Positions 16,636 through 25,546 of a stretch of 64,000 nucleotides of DNA are shown piece by piece. Made by a program: the position numbers and the translations under genes. The stretch comes from Priestia endophytica DSM 13796. GTDB lineage: Bacteria; Bacillota; Bacilli; Bacillales; Bacillaceae_H. The notes under the pieces are model-generated. The model did not search any database, was not told where the DNA came from, and worked only from the letters and a program-made list of their open reading frames with translations. Positions within the stretch are counted from its first letter, which is position 1. Each line of letters opens with the position of its first letter. The DNA lies in assembly GCF_900115845.1 (NCBI RefSeq), contig NZ_FOXX01000006.1, forward strand, positions 62,001-126,000. Direction: 5' to 3'.

Positions 16636-17199
16636 CTACGATGCCTTAGAAGTTGTTATTTTTAACTTTGGTCGTAACACTCGCGCTAGTTTTAAAATAA
16701 AAAAGGAAGCAGCGGCTGCCTTAATAAGGTCACCAGGTAAATAAACAACGCTAAGCTTTAGTGCATGAAGAAAAGATATATTCATAAAAGCGGCCTGTAC
16801 GGGAACCCCAACTGCATAAGTAGTCAAAATACCTCCTACTATTGTAGCACTAAAAATGTTTAAAAAATTCTGTTTCTTTATTATTTTATGTACAATAAAA
16901 CCAATAACAAAGGCAGCAAGCGGGTAGCTTAATATAAATCCTCCGCTTGGACCAACAAAAACACTAAATCCGCCTCGTCCACCTGTTAAAAGCGGCATGC
17001 CTGCTGCAATTAGAAGAAGAAAAAGTCCTTGACTTAAAGCGCCAAGCCGCGCCCCAAGTAGTCCTCCAGAAAGCATAACAACAAAGTTTTGTAGCACAAT
17101 AGGAACAGGTGTAAAAGTTAGCATAATAGGTGGGAAAAGACCAAATACGCCCATAATTGCTGCCATCATACTAACAAAAGCAAGTTCTTTTGTTTTCAT
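16636..17199 (-). CDS. bioY: Biotin transporter BioY (YhfU)
   Basis: The S-component of an energy-coupling factor transporter for biotin. The 187-residue protein has six hydrophobic segments, the N-terminal family motif PIMLTFTPVPIVLQNFVVMLSGGLLGARLG, and GGRGGFSVFVGPSGGFILSYPLAAF in the middle, both BioY hallmarks. No EcfA/T genes are near, so it would use a shared module or work alone. GAGGGGG precedes the ATG. It is the first gene of the operon with the ligase, thiolase and two MaoC proteins. Confidence 0.93.
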   Translation of the reverse strand: MKTKELAFVSMMAAIMGVFGLFPPIMLTFTPVPIVLQNFVVMLSGGLLGARLGALSQGLFLLLIAAGMPLLTGGRGGFSVFVGPSGGFILSYPLAAFVIGFIVHKIIKKQNFLNIFSATIVGGILTTYAVGVPVQAAFMNISFLHALKLSVVYLPGDLIKAAAASFFILKLARVLRPKLKITTSKAS

Positions 17200-17233
17200 T
17201 ATTCGAAAACCCCCTCAATGTATTTGTTAAGAG

Positions 17234-17261
17234 TTTATAAGAAAAATGGTTTTTATGTCAA
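17234..17261 (-). promoter_or_regulatory. SigA promoter of the bioY operon
   Basis: On the minus strand TTGACA (17256-17261), 16 bases, TATAAA (17234-17239). The transcript would start about 30 bases before the bioY ATG. Confidence 0.7.
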
Positions 17262-17285
17262 CTTATTTTTAAATTTGGTTTACGT
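17255..17285. promoter_or_regulatory. Candidate BirA operator
   Basis: ATGTCAACT, 13 bases, GGTTTACGT. I remember the B. subtilis bio operator as TTGTTAACC-N13-GGTTAACAA; each half here keeps six of nine bases with the same spacing. It overlaps the -35 box of the bioY promoter, where a repressor would block polymerase. Confidence 0.5.
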
Positions 17286-17373
17286 AAAAAAGAAAAAGAC
17301 CTAGCAAAAAGGACTCTTTTCGTTGAGAGAAAGATAGGGTAGTGTAAAAGAAATTCAGGAGGAGGTGGCTGTT

Positions 17374-18075
17374 GTGTTATTAGAAATTGCGGTAACAACA
17401 GTGGAAGATGCGCTCATTGCTCAAGAGCATGGTGCAGATCGAATGGTTGTCATGTCGTCTGTTGGAAATGAAGGTGTAACGCCAAGCTTTGGCCTTGTTG
17501 AAGAAATTAAGAAATTTTCATTTGTTCCACTAAGCGTTCTTATTCAACCACATTGTCAAACATATGCGTATAACAAGTATGATGTAAAAACCATGTGTCG
17601 TGATATTGAAATGATGAAGGAATTAAAAGTAGAAGGAGTATCTTTTGGATGCTTAACAAAAGAAGGAGAAATTGACAAACAGATGCTAGAGCTTCTCCTG
17701 TATAGAGCAAGAGGGATGCATGTTTCTTTTCACAATGCCTTTGATTTTATAAAAGATCAAGGAGAAGCTTTGGAGTTTCTTGCACAATATAAAGAAGTAA
17801 AAAGCGTATGGACATCAGGGCGTGAGCGAACAGCTTTAAATGGTCTTCCACATATTAAACGGCTTTTAAAGAAAAACAATCGTCCACATTTAACGGCTTG
17901 TCGAGGGTTAAAACCTGAAAATTTAAAGGCTTTTTTAGATGTTACAGATGTGGAGGAAGTCCACTTGTTTTCAGGCGTTCGAGAATCTTGTCATGTGAGA
18001 AAACCAATCAGTGCAAAAAGTGTTGCAAAAGCAAAAGAAATTGTTGAATGGATAAACAAAAAACGTGAAAAATGA
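17374..18075 (+). CDS. cutC: CutC-family protein
   Basis: CutC is a TIM-barrel protein linked to copper homeostasis in some bacteria, without an established reaction. The 233-residue product has the family start LLEIAVTTVEDALIAQEHGADRM, SVLIQPH, VSFHNAFDFI and a SGRERTALNG segment. GGAGGAGG fits GTG 17374 better than GTG 17365. Divergent from bioY; 39 bases before the thioredoxin-like gene, probably one transcript. Confidence 0.85.
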   Translation: MLLEIAVTTVEDALIAQEHGADRMVVMSSVGNEGVTPSFGLVEEIKKFSFVPLSVLIQPHCQTYAYNKYDVKTMCRDIEMMKELKVEGVSFGCLTKEGEIDKQMLELLLYRARGMHVSFHNAFDFIKDQGEALEFLAQYKEVKSVWTSGRERTALNGLPHIKRLLKKNNRPHLTACRGLKPENLKAFLDVTDVEEVHLFSGVRESCHVRKPISAKSVAKAKEIVEWINKKREK

Positions 18076-18114
18076 GTAAAGGGATTCTATAATGAGTAGT
18101 GGGAGGTGTAGAGT

Positions 18115-18432
18115 ATGAAGAAATTAACATCAAAAGAAGAGTTTCAGCAAGCTATTGCAGGTGATGAAACAAGCGTTGGGATTTTTACAACGACGTGGTG
18201 CCCAGACTGCAAGCGCCTTGATATGTTTATCGACGATATCATTAATAAACACGACGATAAAAAGTGGTTTACCGTTGATCGTGATGAGCTTGAAGAAGTG
18301 GCAGATGAAAACCAAGTAATGGGTATTCCATCACTTCTTGTATACCGAAACGGAGAAAAAGTGGCGCATCTACATAGCGCTAATGCTAAAACTCCAGAAT
18401 CTGTCGAAGAATTTTTGGAATCTGTAAAATAA
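18115..18432 (+). CDS. Thioredoxin-like protein (WCPDC)
   Basis: A 105-residue cytoplasmic thioredoxin fold with active site TTTWCPDCKRLD and the cis-Pro loop MGIPSLLVY. The CPDC active-site dipeptide differs from thioredoxin (CGPC) and is seen in B. subtilis YtpP-type proteins; I cannot assign the exact orthologue. It has no signal peptide. Strong ribosome site GGGAGGTG. A terminator follows. Confidence 0.82.
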   Translation: MKKLTSKEEFQQAIAGDETSVGIFTTTWCPDCKRLDMFIDDIINKHDDKKWFTVDRDELEEVADENQVMGIPSLLVYRNGEKVAHLHSANAKTPESVEEFLESVK

Positions 18433-18465
18433 GAAAAAGAGAGGCATAATCCTCTCTTTTTTTAT
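18433..18465. terminator. Bidirectional terminator
   Basis: AAAAAGAGAGG-CATAAT-CCTCTCTTTTTT between the thioredoxin-like gene and the esterase gene. Confidence 0.85.
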
Positions 18466-19268
18466 GTGCGAAGTGATATAAACCGCAAAGATTGACTTAA
18501 TACTGCTAGAACAACAGACATATGGTTTTCCCCTTTTGCTTCGACAAACGACAAGGAAAAAGAGCTGCTGTTTATCGCTGAAAATCGTTTTGCAAGGTCT
18601 TGGGCGTCTGTGATCATATGGCCTTTTTCTTCTGAACCAATGCTCACAAATAGCTTTTTATGTAAAGTTTCACTGTGGAGATTTTTTCTAAACTCTTCTT
18701 CTTTTGCTAAGATAGCGCGCTCGTTCCACCAAAGGGAAGGGCTGCTCGCAATATAAGCGCTAAAAAGAGAAGGCTTTGTGTAAAGCGAATAAAGAGCAAA
18801 GAGTCCACCAAGTGAATGACCAAAAAGTGCTTCGTTTTCAGTATCAATTGGATAGTGTTCTAGAATCTGTGGCTTCAGTGTTTCCTCTAGAAAAGCTAGA
18901 AAAGTATCTGCTCCTCCTGTTTCAGACCATGGTTCGCCGTTTGGTTTCTTCGGTAACTTAAGAGAAGAAGAGGGCGGAGTGAAGTCATAGCATCTTCTCT
19001 CAGAAACAAAGTCTTCACGTCTAGCGTCCCCAATTCCAACTACAATCATAGGTAAAACATTCGTTTTCGAAGAACGTCTTGCTTGAAGTCTCACAGCATC
19101 TCGAAATGTTCTAAAAAAAGCATTGCCATCAAGAACATACAAAACGGGAAATCCTTGCTGCGGAGGAGCCGTATCAGGGACATAAACAGAAATTTGATAG
19201 GAAACTCCTTCTTTAGAATGAAGGTCGAAAGAGTCTTCATTGTGATTGACAGATTGAATAGAAATCAT
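18462..19268 (-). CDS. besA: Bacillibactin trilactone esterase (BesA-like)
   Basis: An alpha/beta hydrolase of the Fes/IroE/BesA type that hydrolyses ferric bacillibactin in the cytoplasm to release iron. The 268-residue protein has VLYVLDGNAFF, the nucleophile elbow FGHSLGGLFALY and a C-terminal His in GENHMSV. AGGAG fits the ATG at 19268; the open frame extends 38 codons upstream without a ribosome site. It is the last gene of the iron-uptake operon, as ybbA is after feuABC in B. subtilis. Confidence 0.85.
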   Translation of the reverse strand: MISIQSVNHNEDSFDLHSKEGVSYQISVYVPDTAPPQQGFPVLYVLDGNAFFRTFRDAVRLQARRSSKTNVLPMIVVGIGDARREDFVSERRCYDFTPPSSSLKLPKKPNGEPWSETGGADTFLAFLEETLKPQILEHYPIDTENEALFGHSLGGLFALYSLYTKPSLFSAYIASSPSLWWNERAILAKEEEFRKNLHSETLHKKLFVSIGSEEKGHMITDAQDLAKRFSAINSSSFSLSFVEAKGENHMSVVLAVLSQSLRFISLRT

Positions 19269-19287
19269 CTTTTTTCTCCTCTCATCA

Positions 19288-20115
19288 TTAGTTTGTGATA
19301 TATACTTTTTCAAATGACTCCTCTTGTTTTTTTCCGATACTATCGTATCCAAAGCAAACAGGTGCACCATTATACGGATCAATCATAATGCGTGCTTCAA
19401 TTTCAAAGACTTCGCGTAGTACATCTTCGGTAATAATATCTCGCGGTGAGCCTTTTTGAATGATTTCTCCGCTTTTCATAGCCACAATATGATGAGAAAA
19501 ACGAGCTGCATGGTTGATATCATGAAGAACCATCACAATTGTGCGCATCTTATCCCTATTTAGATTTTCTACAATTTCTAACACCTCAAGCTGATGGGCC
19601 ATATCGAGATATGTTGTTGGCTCATCAAGAAGAAGCACTTCTGTTTCTTGCGCAAGAGCCATTGCAAGCCATACTTTTTGGCGCTGACCTCCTGATAGTT
19701 GCCCAATTTCACGATGTTTAAAAGAAGAGGTTCTTGTCACTTCCAGAGCCCAGTTGATCATTTCTTTATCATAAGAAGAAAGCTTGTTTTTATTTGTTCG
19801 ATGTGGATAACGTCCATATGATACAAGTTCTTCTACTTTCAACTCACTTGGTGCAGTTGGTGTTTGAGGAAGAAGCGATAAATTTTTAGCAATTTGTTTT
19901 GTTGCCATCTTGTTTAGATTCTGTCCCTGTAAATACACATTTCCATGTTGCTGTTTTAGAATACGGCCCATTGTCTTGAGCAACGTTGATTTTCCACAGC
20001 CGTTTGGACCAATAATAGTAGTGATTTCTCCTTTTGGGATTGTTACATTAAGATCTGTAAACACTGAGAACTTTTCATAGCTTGCAGCTAGATTTTCCGT
20101 TCGTAAAATACTCAT
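19288..20115 (-). CDS. yusV: Iron-siderophore ABC transporter ATPase (YusV/FhuC-like)
   Basis: A 275-residue ATPase, the same length as B. subtilis YusV, which powers FeuABC and other iron importers. Walker A is IGPNGCGKSTLL, the signature LSGGQRQKVWLAMALAQ, Walker B VLLLDEPTTYLD, and the switch His is in VLHDINHA. GGAGG precedes the ATG at 20115; the longer upstream frame is inside the permease gene and has no start signal. Having the ATPase inside the operon differs from B. subtilis, where feuABC lacks one. Confidence 0.9.
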   Translation of the reverse strand: MSILRTENLAASYEKFSVFTDLNVTIPKGEITTIIGPNGCGKSTLLKTMGRILKQQHGNVYLQGQNLNKMATKQIAKNLSLLPQTPTAPSELKVEELVSYGRYPHRTNKNKLSSYDKEMINWALEVTRTSSFKHREIGQLSGGQRQKVWLAMALAQETEVLLLDEPTTYLDMAHQLEVLEIVENLNRDKMRTIVMVLHDINHAARFSHHIVAMKSGEIIQKGSPRDIITEDVLREVFEIEARIMIDPYNGAPVCFGYDSIGKKQEESFEKVYITN

Positions 20116-20125
20116 TTTATTCCTC

Positions 20126-21148
20126 CTATGCTTTTGCTTTTGAAAGTAAATAGAGAAAATAAGGAACACCAATAATCGATAACACGATACCAACCGGAAG
20201 CTCAAGCGGTTGAAAAATGGTTTTTCCAATATAGTCAGAAAGTAAAACAAGCAGCATTCCGATTCCGCCACAAACAGGAATAACGCGTCTATGGTGAACG
20301 CCAACAAGCCTTCTTGCAATATGTGGAGACAAAAGGCCAACAAAAGCAATGCTTCCTGAGACAGCTACACATGCACTAACGATCCCAATACTTCCTAATA
20401 GTAAAAGTACCTTCTCTTTTTCAACTGAAACACCAAGGCTTTTAATACTTGATTCTTCAAGCTGGAAGAGGTCGAGCAAATGAGCTTTTCGATATAAAAG
20501 AGGGATAAGAATGAGTAGCCAAGGCACGACAGAGAGAACATATTGCCAGTTAGCATCGTAAATACTTCCGGAAAGCCAGACTGTTGCCATTTCAAAATCA
20601 GAGGAATTCATTTTAAGAGAAAGATAGAGAGAAAGAGCTCCAAACCCTGAGCTAATCGCAATCCCTGTTAAAATCAGCCTTCCTGTATCAATTCGTCCAT
20701 TTTGCCATGAAAATATAAAAATTAAGAAAGCGGCTAAAAGGCCTCCACAAAGTCCAAAAATCGGCATAATCATGAGGGAAAAGAAGCCGGCATTAGCTAT
20801 TTGGCCTTGAAAGAAAAACATAAATAGAACAATTGCTGTTCCAGCTCCTCCATTAATTCCAAGTACCCCTGAGTCTGCTAGTCCGTTGCGCGTTATTCCT
20901 TGAATAACGGCTCCTGCAATTCCTAATCCTAAACCAACTAATCCAGCAATTAAAATGCGTGGAAGTCTAAAATCAAATATAACAAGATCATATTTAGGAT
21001 CCTCATTGATGCGTAAAAGCGTCTCTACTACGTTTCGCACCGTCATTTCGAACGCTCCGCTTGTTAAGCTAAAATACCCTGTTGTTAAGATTAATAGCAA
21101 CAGAATGATAATTGTAAGCGTATAGCGCTGCCATGAATCTTTAGGCAT
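20126..21148 (-). CDS. feuC: Siderophore ABC permease, FecCD type (second)
   Basis: A 340-residue permease with about nine to ten membrane helices, FDFRLPRILIAGLVGLGLGIAGAVIQGITRN and GSIAFVGLLSPHIARRLVG, the canonical FecCD-family signatures including the EAA-like loop that meets the ATPase. It overlaps the upstream permease gene by eight bases. It should form a heterodimer with the other permease for import of ferric bacillibactin or enterobactin. Confidence 0.88.
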   Translation of the reverse strand: MPKDSWQRYTLTIIILLLLILTTGYFSLTSGAFEMTVRNVVETLLRINEDPKYDLVIFDFRLPRILIAGLVGLGLGIAGAVIQGITRNGLADSGVLGINGGAGTAIVLFMFFFQGQIANAGFFSLMIMPIFGLCGGLLAAFLIFIFSWQNGRIDTGRLILTGIAISSGFGALSLYLSLKMNSSDFEMATVWLSGSIYDANWQYVLSVVPWLLILIPLLYRKAHLLDLFQLEESSIKSLGVSVEKEKVLLLLGSIGIVSACVAVSGSIAFVGLLSPHIARRLVGVHHRRVIPVCGGIGMLLVLLSDYIGKTIFQPLELPVGIVLSIIGVPYFLYLLSKAKA

Positions 21149-22148
21149 TTTTTTCGCCCCCTTTCTTTTTCACAAGATATAGAAAGAAAGGAATGCCAAT
21201 AAGGGATGTAACAACTCCAATAGGTGTTTCAAAAGGATAGTTTACAAAACGACTTATAACATCACAAAGAGCAAGAAAAACGGCCCCAATAGCTCCCGCA
21301 CAAGGAATGAGCCACTTATAATCAATCCCAATTAAAAAACGGGTCATGTGAGGGATAATAAGACCAACAAAACCAATCTTTCCAACAAGTGCAACAGTTG
21401 TACCTGTTAAAATCACAACCGCTAAAATGGCTAGTGTTTTAATCAATCCTGTACGTTCTCCTAAATTAGTAGACACTTCATCACCTAGTGAAAGAATTGT
21501 AACAGATTTAGAGATAAAAAGAGCAAGGAAGATTCCGATAATCCCAGCTGGTACAGAAAGAGTTAAAACGTCCATATCGACATTATGAAGCTTCGCATTG
21601 TACCAAAAACTTATGTTTTGGGACACTTGAAAATAAGAGGCGATAGCAGAAGAGATGCCGCTTAAAAATGTTCCGATGACCGTTCCAATAATCGCGAGAC
21701 GAATTGGAGACAAGCCATTTGGAACAAGAGACCCAAAACCAAGGACAAGTGCTGCACCAAGAGCAGATCCTGCGATTGAGTAAAGAATCATTGTTGTTGA
21801 ACTTAAGTTTGGAGAGACAACCATCAAAATCGTAATTACAAAAGCAGATCCATCTGAAACCCCCATAATAGAAGGAGAGGCAAGGTAATTCCTTGTAATT
21901 CCTTGCATAAGTGCTCCTGATATGGCTAGAAAAGCCCCGACAAGCAGGGCTGCTAGCACTCTCGGCAAACGAGAGGTGAGAATAACATTGTGATCAACAT
22001 TCGATGGGTCATAATGCATGAAAGCATTCCAAACGCTAAGGATACTAATGTCTTTTGCTCCATATAAAATGGATAATAGAATTGTAGCAATTATAAGAAA
22101 TGGAGTGCTACATAAAATTAGAATAGGAATAGCGCTTGTTTTTTGCAT
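21141..22148 (-). CDS. feuB: Siderophore ABC permease, FecCD type (first)
   Basis: A 335-residue FecCD permease: SRLPRVLAALLVGAFLAISGALMQGITRN near the N terminus and GKIGFVGLIIPHMTRFLIG near the C terminus. The ORF can begin at GTG 22160, but AAGGTG is nine bases before the ATG at 22148. It directly follows the lipoprotein gene and overlaps the second permease gene. Confidence 0.88.
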   Translation of the reverse strand: MQKTSAIPILILCSTPFLIIATILLSILYGAKDISILSVWNAFMHYDPSNVDHNVILTSRLPRVLAALLVGAFLAISGALMQGITRNYLASPSIMGVSDGSAFVITILMVVSPNLSSTTMILYSIAGSALGAALVLGFGSLVPNGLSPIRLAIIGTVIGTFLSGISSAIASYFQVSQNISFWYNAKLHNVDMDVLTLSVPAGIIGIFLALFISKSVTILSLGDEVSTNLGERTGLIKTLAILAVVILTGTTVALVGKIGFVGLIIPHMTRFLIGIDYKWLIPCAGAIGAVFLALCDVISRFVNYPFETPIGVVTSLIGIPFFLYLVKKKGGEKNA

Positions 22149-22166
22149 ATGTGAACGCACCTTACA

Positions 22167-23123
22167 TTATTTTGTTAAGTCTTTCTTTGCTGCTTTTAAG
22201 AACTCTTGTTTACTATAAGCTGTTCCACCTTGTAAAAGAGGATCAACAGAATTTACAAATACTTTGTCATCTTGCACTGCTTTTATGCTTTTCCAAATTG
22301 GGTTTTTCTGAAGATCTTCTAATGCTTTTGGTGTTTTAGCATTCTCGCTATCTGCAAACTGAACAAAAAGGTAATCTGGATTAATATCTGCAAGTTTTTC
22401 AAGTGAAACAAGCTCTTGTGCTTTCACAGGCTTAATTTCTTCTGGTACTTTGATGCCGAAATCATTGTATAGAGAAGAGTTAAAATATACATCTTGTGGG
22501 TAAACATACAAGTTACCACCACGTACGCGTACAAGAAGTACTTTTTTATCTTTTACAGATCCACTAATATCTTCTTTTAACTGAGCTGCTTCTTTTTCAT
22601 AGTCGCTAATAACCTTTTTCGCTTTGTCTGTTTTCCCTGCTAGCCCTCCTAAAAGAAGCAAGTTATCTTTCCAATTTGCTGAAACGTGAGAGTATGGAAT
22701 TGTTGTAGCTACTTTATTTAGCTTTTCAGTCACGTTTTCAGGAGACTTTGATGTCCATAAAATAACGTCAGGATCAACATTGAGAAGCGTTTCTTCATCA
22801 GGCTGCATTTTTTCCCCAATGCCTGTAGCCCCATCTAAGTCTTTTGCTAAATATTCAGGTGTTTTCCCACCTACTGTAATCGTAGCTGCTGGCTTAATGC
22901 CAAGCACCGCAGAATCTTCCATAGATTCTAAGCTTGCTGCTGCAATTTTATCCACGTTAGCAGGGAGAGTGTACTCTTTTCCTAAATATTTGATTGTTTG
23001 TTCCTTTGTACTTGTTTCTTCTGCTTTTGAATCAGACTGCTGAGCTGTTTTTTCTGTGTTGCATGCAGCAAGTCCTAGTGTAAGTAAAGTAGACATTCCA
23101 ATTAGAGCAATTTTCTTTTTCAT
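22167..23123 (-). CDS. feuA: Ferric siderophore-binding lipoprotein (FeuA-like)
   Basis: A 318-residue substrate-binding lipoprotein; the lipobox GLAAC puts the lipid on Cys21. The mature part is a class III (helical backbone) binding protein with two lobes (YTLPANVDKIAAASLESMEDSAVLG; VDPDVILWTSKSP; INPDYLFVQF). Position in front of FecCD permeases and beside dhb makes bacillibactin the likely ligand. The frame extends 38 codons upstream across the promoter region; the start is set by the signal peptide. A strong Fur box lies 70-95 bases upstream. Confidence 0.88.
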   Translation of the reverse strand: MKKKIALIGMSTLLTLGLAACNTEKTAQQSDSKAEETSTKEQTIKYLGKEYTLPANVDKIAAASLESMEDSAVLGIKPAATITVGGKTPEYLAKDLDGATGIGEKMQPDEETLLNVDPDVILWTSKSPENVTEKLNKVATTIPYSHVSANWKDNLLLLGGLAGKTDKAKKVISDYEKEAAQLKEDISGSVKDKKVLLVRVRGGNLYVYPQDVYFNSSLYNDFGIKVPEEIKPVKAQELVSLEKLADINPDYLFVQFADSENAKTPKALEDLQKNPIWKSIKAVQDDKVFVNSVDPLLQGGTAYSKQEFLKAAKKDLTK

Positions 23124-23193
23124 GTTCTGAACCCCTTTTATATTTTTTTTATGTACAGCTAAAATAGCGTGTTCTCCTCTCTTAATCGTGATA

Positions 23194-23216
23194 TTGATAA
23201 TCATTATCATTATCAA
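23194..23216. promoter_or_regulatory. Fur box of the feu operon
   Basis: A run of three GATAAT/ATTATC hexamers (TGATAATCATTATCATTA within it) almost identical to the 19-bp Fur consensus, just upstream of the FeuA-like gene. Confidence 0.85.
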
Positions 23217-23448
23217 ATATAGCGAGAATTCGTCCAAAATTCAAGGAAGAATTTGAAAAAAATAAAAATAAAAAGCTTCTTTAGGTAACATGTTTAGGTC
23301 TTTATACTTAGAAAATAAAGGAAAAAGAAGTGTGGAAGAAGAGAAAAGTCTTTATATATAAGAGGGAATTTAAAAAATAAAATAGCTCTCGGCTTTTAAA
23401 GAAAAATAGTCGAAAAGTTGTTTTTTTTCTTTAAGAAGTTTGAGAGGG

Positions 23449-23478
23449 TTGACGGGAATAGTTGAGAAGTATTATCAT
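23449..23478 (+). promoter_or_regulatory. Candidate dhb promoter
   Basis: TTGACG (23449-23454) with TATTAT after 15 bases or TATCAT after 18 bases. Spacing is off the ideal 17 in both readings. Confidence 0.35.
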
Positions 23479-23498
23479 TTGAACTGTTCAAACGATAG

Positions 23499-23513
23499 TG
23501 AAAATCATTATCA
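23499..23513. promoter_or_regulatory. Fur box of the dhb operon
   Basis: TGAAAATCATTATCA differs from the 7-1-7 Fur motif TGATAATNATTATCA at one position. A half box (ATTATCATT) lies 25 bases upstream. It is placed just downstream of the candidate -10. Confidence 0.75.
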
Positions 23514-23569
23514 ATTGATCGAGTGCTACTAAGACCATTTTTCAGCATAGAAGAGAAGGAAGTGAAGAT

Positions 23570-24349
23570 ATGGGTGAAGGAAAGCCTAGTGTTGCTCTTA
23601 TAACAGGAGCAGCTCAAGGGATTGGGAAAGAAGTAGCAAGGAGATTTGCTCAGGAAGGATTCTTTGTAGCTTTATTAGATCGAAATGTTCGAAATCTTCG
23701 CGCTGTTGAAGAAAGTTTAAAAAGTGAACATTATCAGGCAAAAGCTTTTTCAGTAGATATTACAAAAAGCAAAGATGTTGAAGAAACAATTGATGATATT
23801 GAAAGGAATATAGGGCCTATTGAATGTTTAGCAAACGTTGCAGGCGTTCTTCGGATGGGAAAAGCAGTTGAACTTAGCGATGAGGATTGGGCCGAAACTT
23901 TTGCAGTCAATACAACAGGAGTATTTGTTATGTCTCGAACAGTGAGTCGCTATATGATCAATAGACGTCGTGGTTCTATCGTAACGGTTAGTTCAAATGC
24001 AGGTCATATGCCAAGAATAGATATGGCTGCTTATGCTTCATCAAAGGCAGCTGCAACAATGTTCACAAAATGCCTAGGATTAGAGCTTGCTCAGTTCGGA
24101 ATTCGTTGTAACATTGTAGCTCCAGGATCAACGAACACGGAAATGCTGAAGTTGCTATGGCAAGACGAAAAAGGAGAAGAAAACGTTATTAAAGGTTCGC
24201 TTGAAACGTATAAAACGGGTATCCCTCTTCATAAAATAGCAACTCCGTCAGATATTGCAGAAGCCGTTTTATTCCTATCGTCTGACAAAGCCGGTCATAT
24301 TACGATGAATAATTTGTGCGTCGATGGGGGCGCAACCCTAGGTGTGTAA
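23570..24349 (+). CDS. dhbA: 2,3-Dihydro-2,3-dihydroxybenzoate dehydrogenase
   Basis: Oxidises 2,3-dihydro-DHB to 2,3-dihydroxybenzoate with NAD+, third step of the DHB branch. A 259-residue short-chain dehydrogenase with the NAD loop TGAAQGIGKEVA, CLANVAGVL, and the catalytic Ser/Tyr/Lys set in VTVSSNAG and YASSKAA. The C terminus NNLCVDGGATLGV is typical of EntA/DhbA. GAAGGAAGTGA precedes the ATG. First gene of dhbACEBF. Confidence 0.95.
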   Translation: MGEGKPSVALITGAAQGIGKEVARRFAQEGFFVALLDRNVRNLRAVEESLKSEHYQAKAFSVDITKSKDVEETIDDIERNIGPIECLANVAGVLRMGKAVELSDEDWAETFAVNTTGVFVMSRTVSRYMINRRRGSIVTVSSNAGHMPRIDMAAYASSKAAATMFTKCLGLELAQFGIRCNIVAPGSTNTEMLKLLWQDEKGEENVIKGSLETYKTGIPLHKIATPSDIAEAVLFLSSDKAGHITMNNLCVDGGATLGV

Positions 24350-24370
24350 CCTTAAAAGGAGGAACAAAAG

Positions 24371-25546
24371 ATGAAGCAAAGTGTAATGGAGGAAGCTACA
24401 AAACCATTGCTTGAACAGTATGAGAAAGGAGACTTTTTCTTTTCTTCACCAACAAAAACGTTACTCGGAAAGGGAAAAGTAAAAGAAGTCCCTTTTACAG
24501 AAAGAAACCAAATACCAAGCACAGTAAAAGAATTATTACATAATGCAAAACAACAAGGATATGAGAAGCCAATTGCTGTTGGAGCCATTCCATTTTTGCC
24601 GTCTCAACCGTCTAAGCTTATCATTCCTGAACATGTTCATATTGAGAAAACAGAAAAAGTGAACGAAAACGATTTTTCTAACGAGGACATTCAATATGAA
24701 GTACGCTCTTTTCCAAGCGGAGAAGAATATGAAGAGGGAGTAAAAGCGGGATTACAAAGTATCCGAGAGGGAGAAATCAACAAGATTGTTCTAGCTCGCT
24801 CCCTGTTAGTATCCGCTTCAAAAGCAATTAACGTACCAGAGCTTTTATATAAGCTTGCTTCAAAAAATCAGCATGGTTATACATTTGCCGCTAACGTTAG
24901 TGATGAGGTAGATAATAAAACGCTTGTAGGAGCAAGTCCTGAGCTCTTAATTGCCAAACATGGCAACCAAATTATTTCAAATCCTCTAGCAGGCTCAAGA
25001 CCGCGAAGCAAAGATCCGATTGAAGATAAACGAAGAAGTGAAGAGCTTCTTTCTTCTGAAAAAGACTTATATGAACATGCGTTTGTTGTTCAAGAAATTG
25101 CTCGGGCACTTAAGCCATATTGTAAAAATCTACATGTACCAGAAAAACCAGAGCTGCTTCATACCGAAACAATGTGGCACTTATCAACAGAGATAACAGG
25201 AGAAGTAGTAGATGACAGCATTTCTTCGCTTGATCTTGCTCATGTGCTTCATCCAACACCTGCTGTATGCGGGACACCGACTGAGCAAGCTCGTCAGAAG
25301 ATTCAGGATATTGAGCCATTTGACCGGAGCTTTTTCACTGGAACTGTAGGGTGGTGCGATGAGAATGGAGATGGAGAGTGGATTGTAACGATTCGTTGTG
25401 CTGAAGTACTAGAAGAATCTCTTCGTCTTTTCGCTGGTGCTGGAATTGTTGAAGGTTCCATTCCAAGCGAGGAGCGAGCTGAAACAGCAGCGAAGTTTAA
25501 AACAATGCTGCGAGCAATGGGGATTAATGAGGGGGAAAAAGAATGA
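24371..25546 (+). CDS. dhbC: Isochorismate synthase DhbC
   Basis: Isomerises chorismate to isochorismate, the first committed step. The 391-residue protein belongs to the chorismate-binding family: [75 protein letters not shown] and [16 protein letters not shown]. Mg and substrate-binding Glu residues are in the last two blocks. It overlaps dhbE by ATGA. Confidence 0.95.
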   Translation: MKQSVMEEATKPLLEQYEKGDFFFSSPTKTLLGKGKVKEVPFTERNQIPSTVKELLHNAKQQGYEKPIAVGAIPFLPSQPSKLIIPEHVHIEKTEKVNENDFSNEDIQYEVRSFPSGEEYEEGVKAGLQSIREGEINKIVLARSLLVSASKAINVPELLYKLASKNQHGYTFAANVSDEVDNKTLVGASPELLIAKHGNQIISNPLAGSRPRSKDPIEDKRRSEELLSSEKDLYEHAFVVQEIARALKPYCKNLHVPEKPELLHTETMWHLSTEITGEVVDDSISSLDLAHVLHPTPAVCGTPTEQARQKIQDIEPFDRSFFTGTVGWCDENGDGEWIVTIRCAEVLEESLRLFAGAGIVEGSIPSEERAETAAKFKTMLRAMGINEGEKE

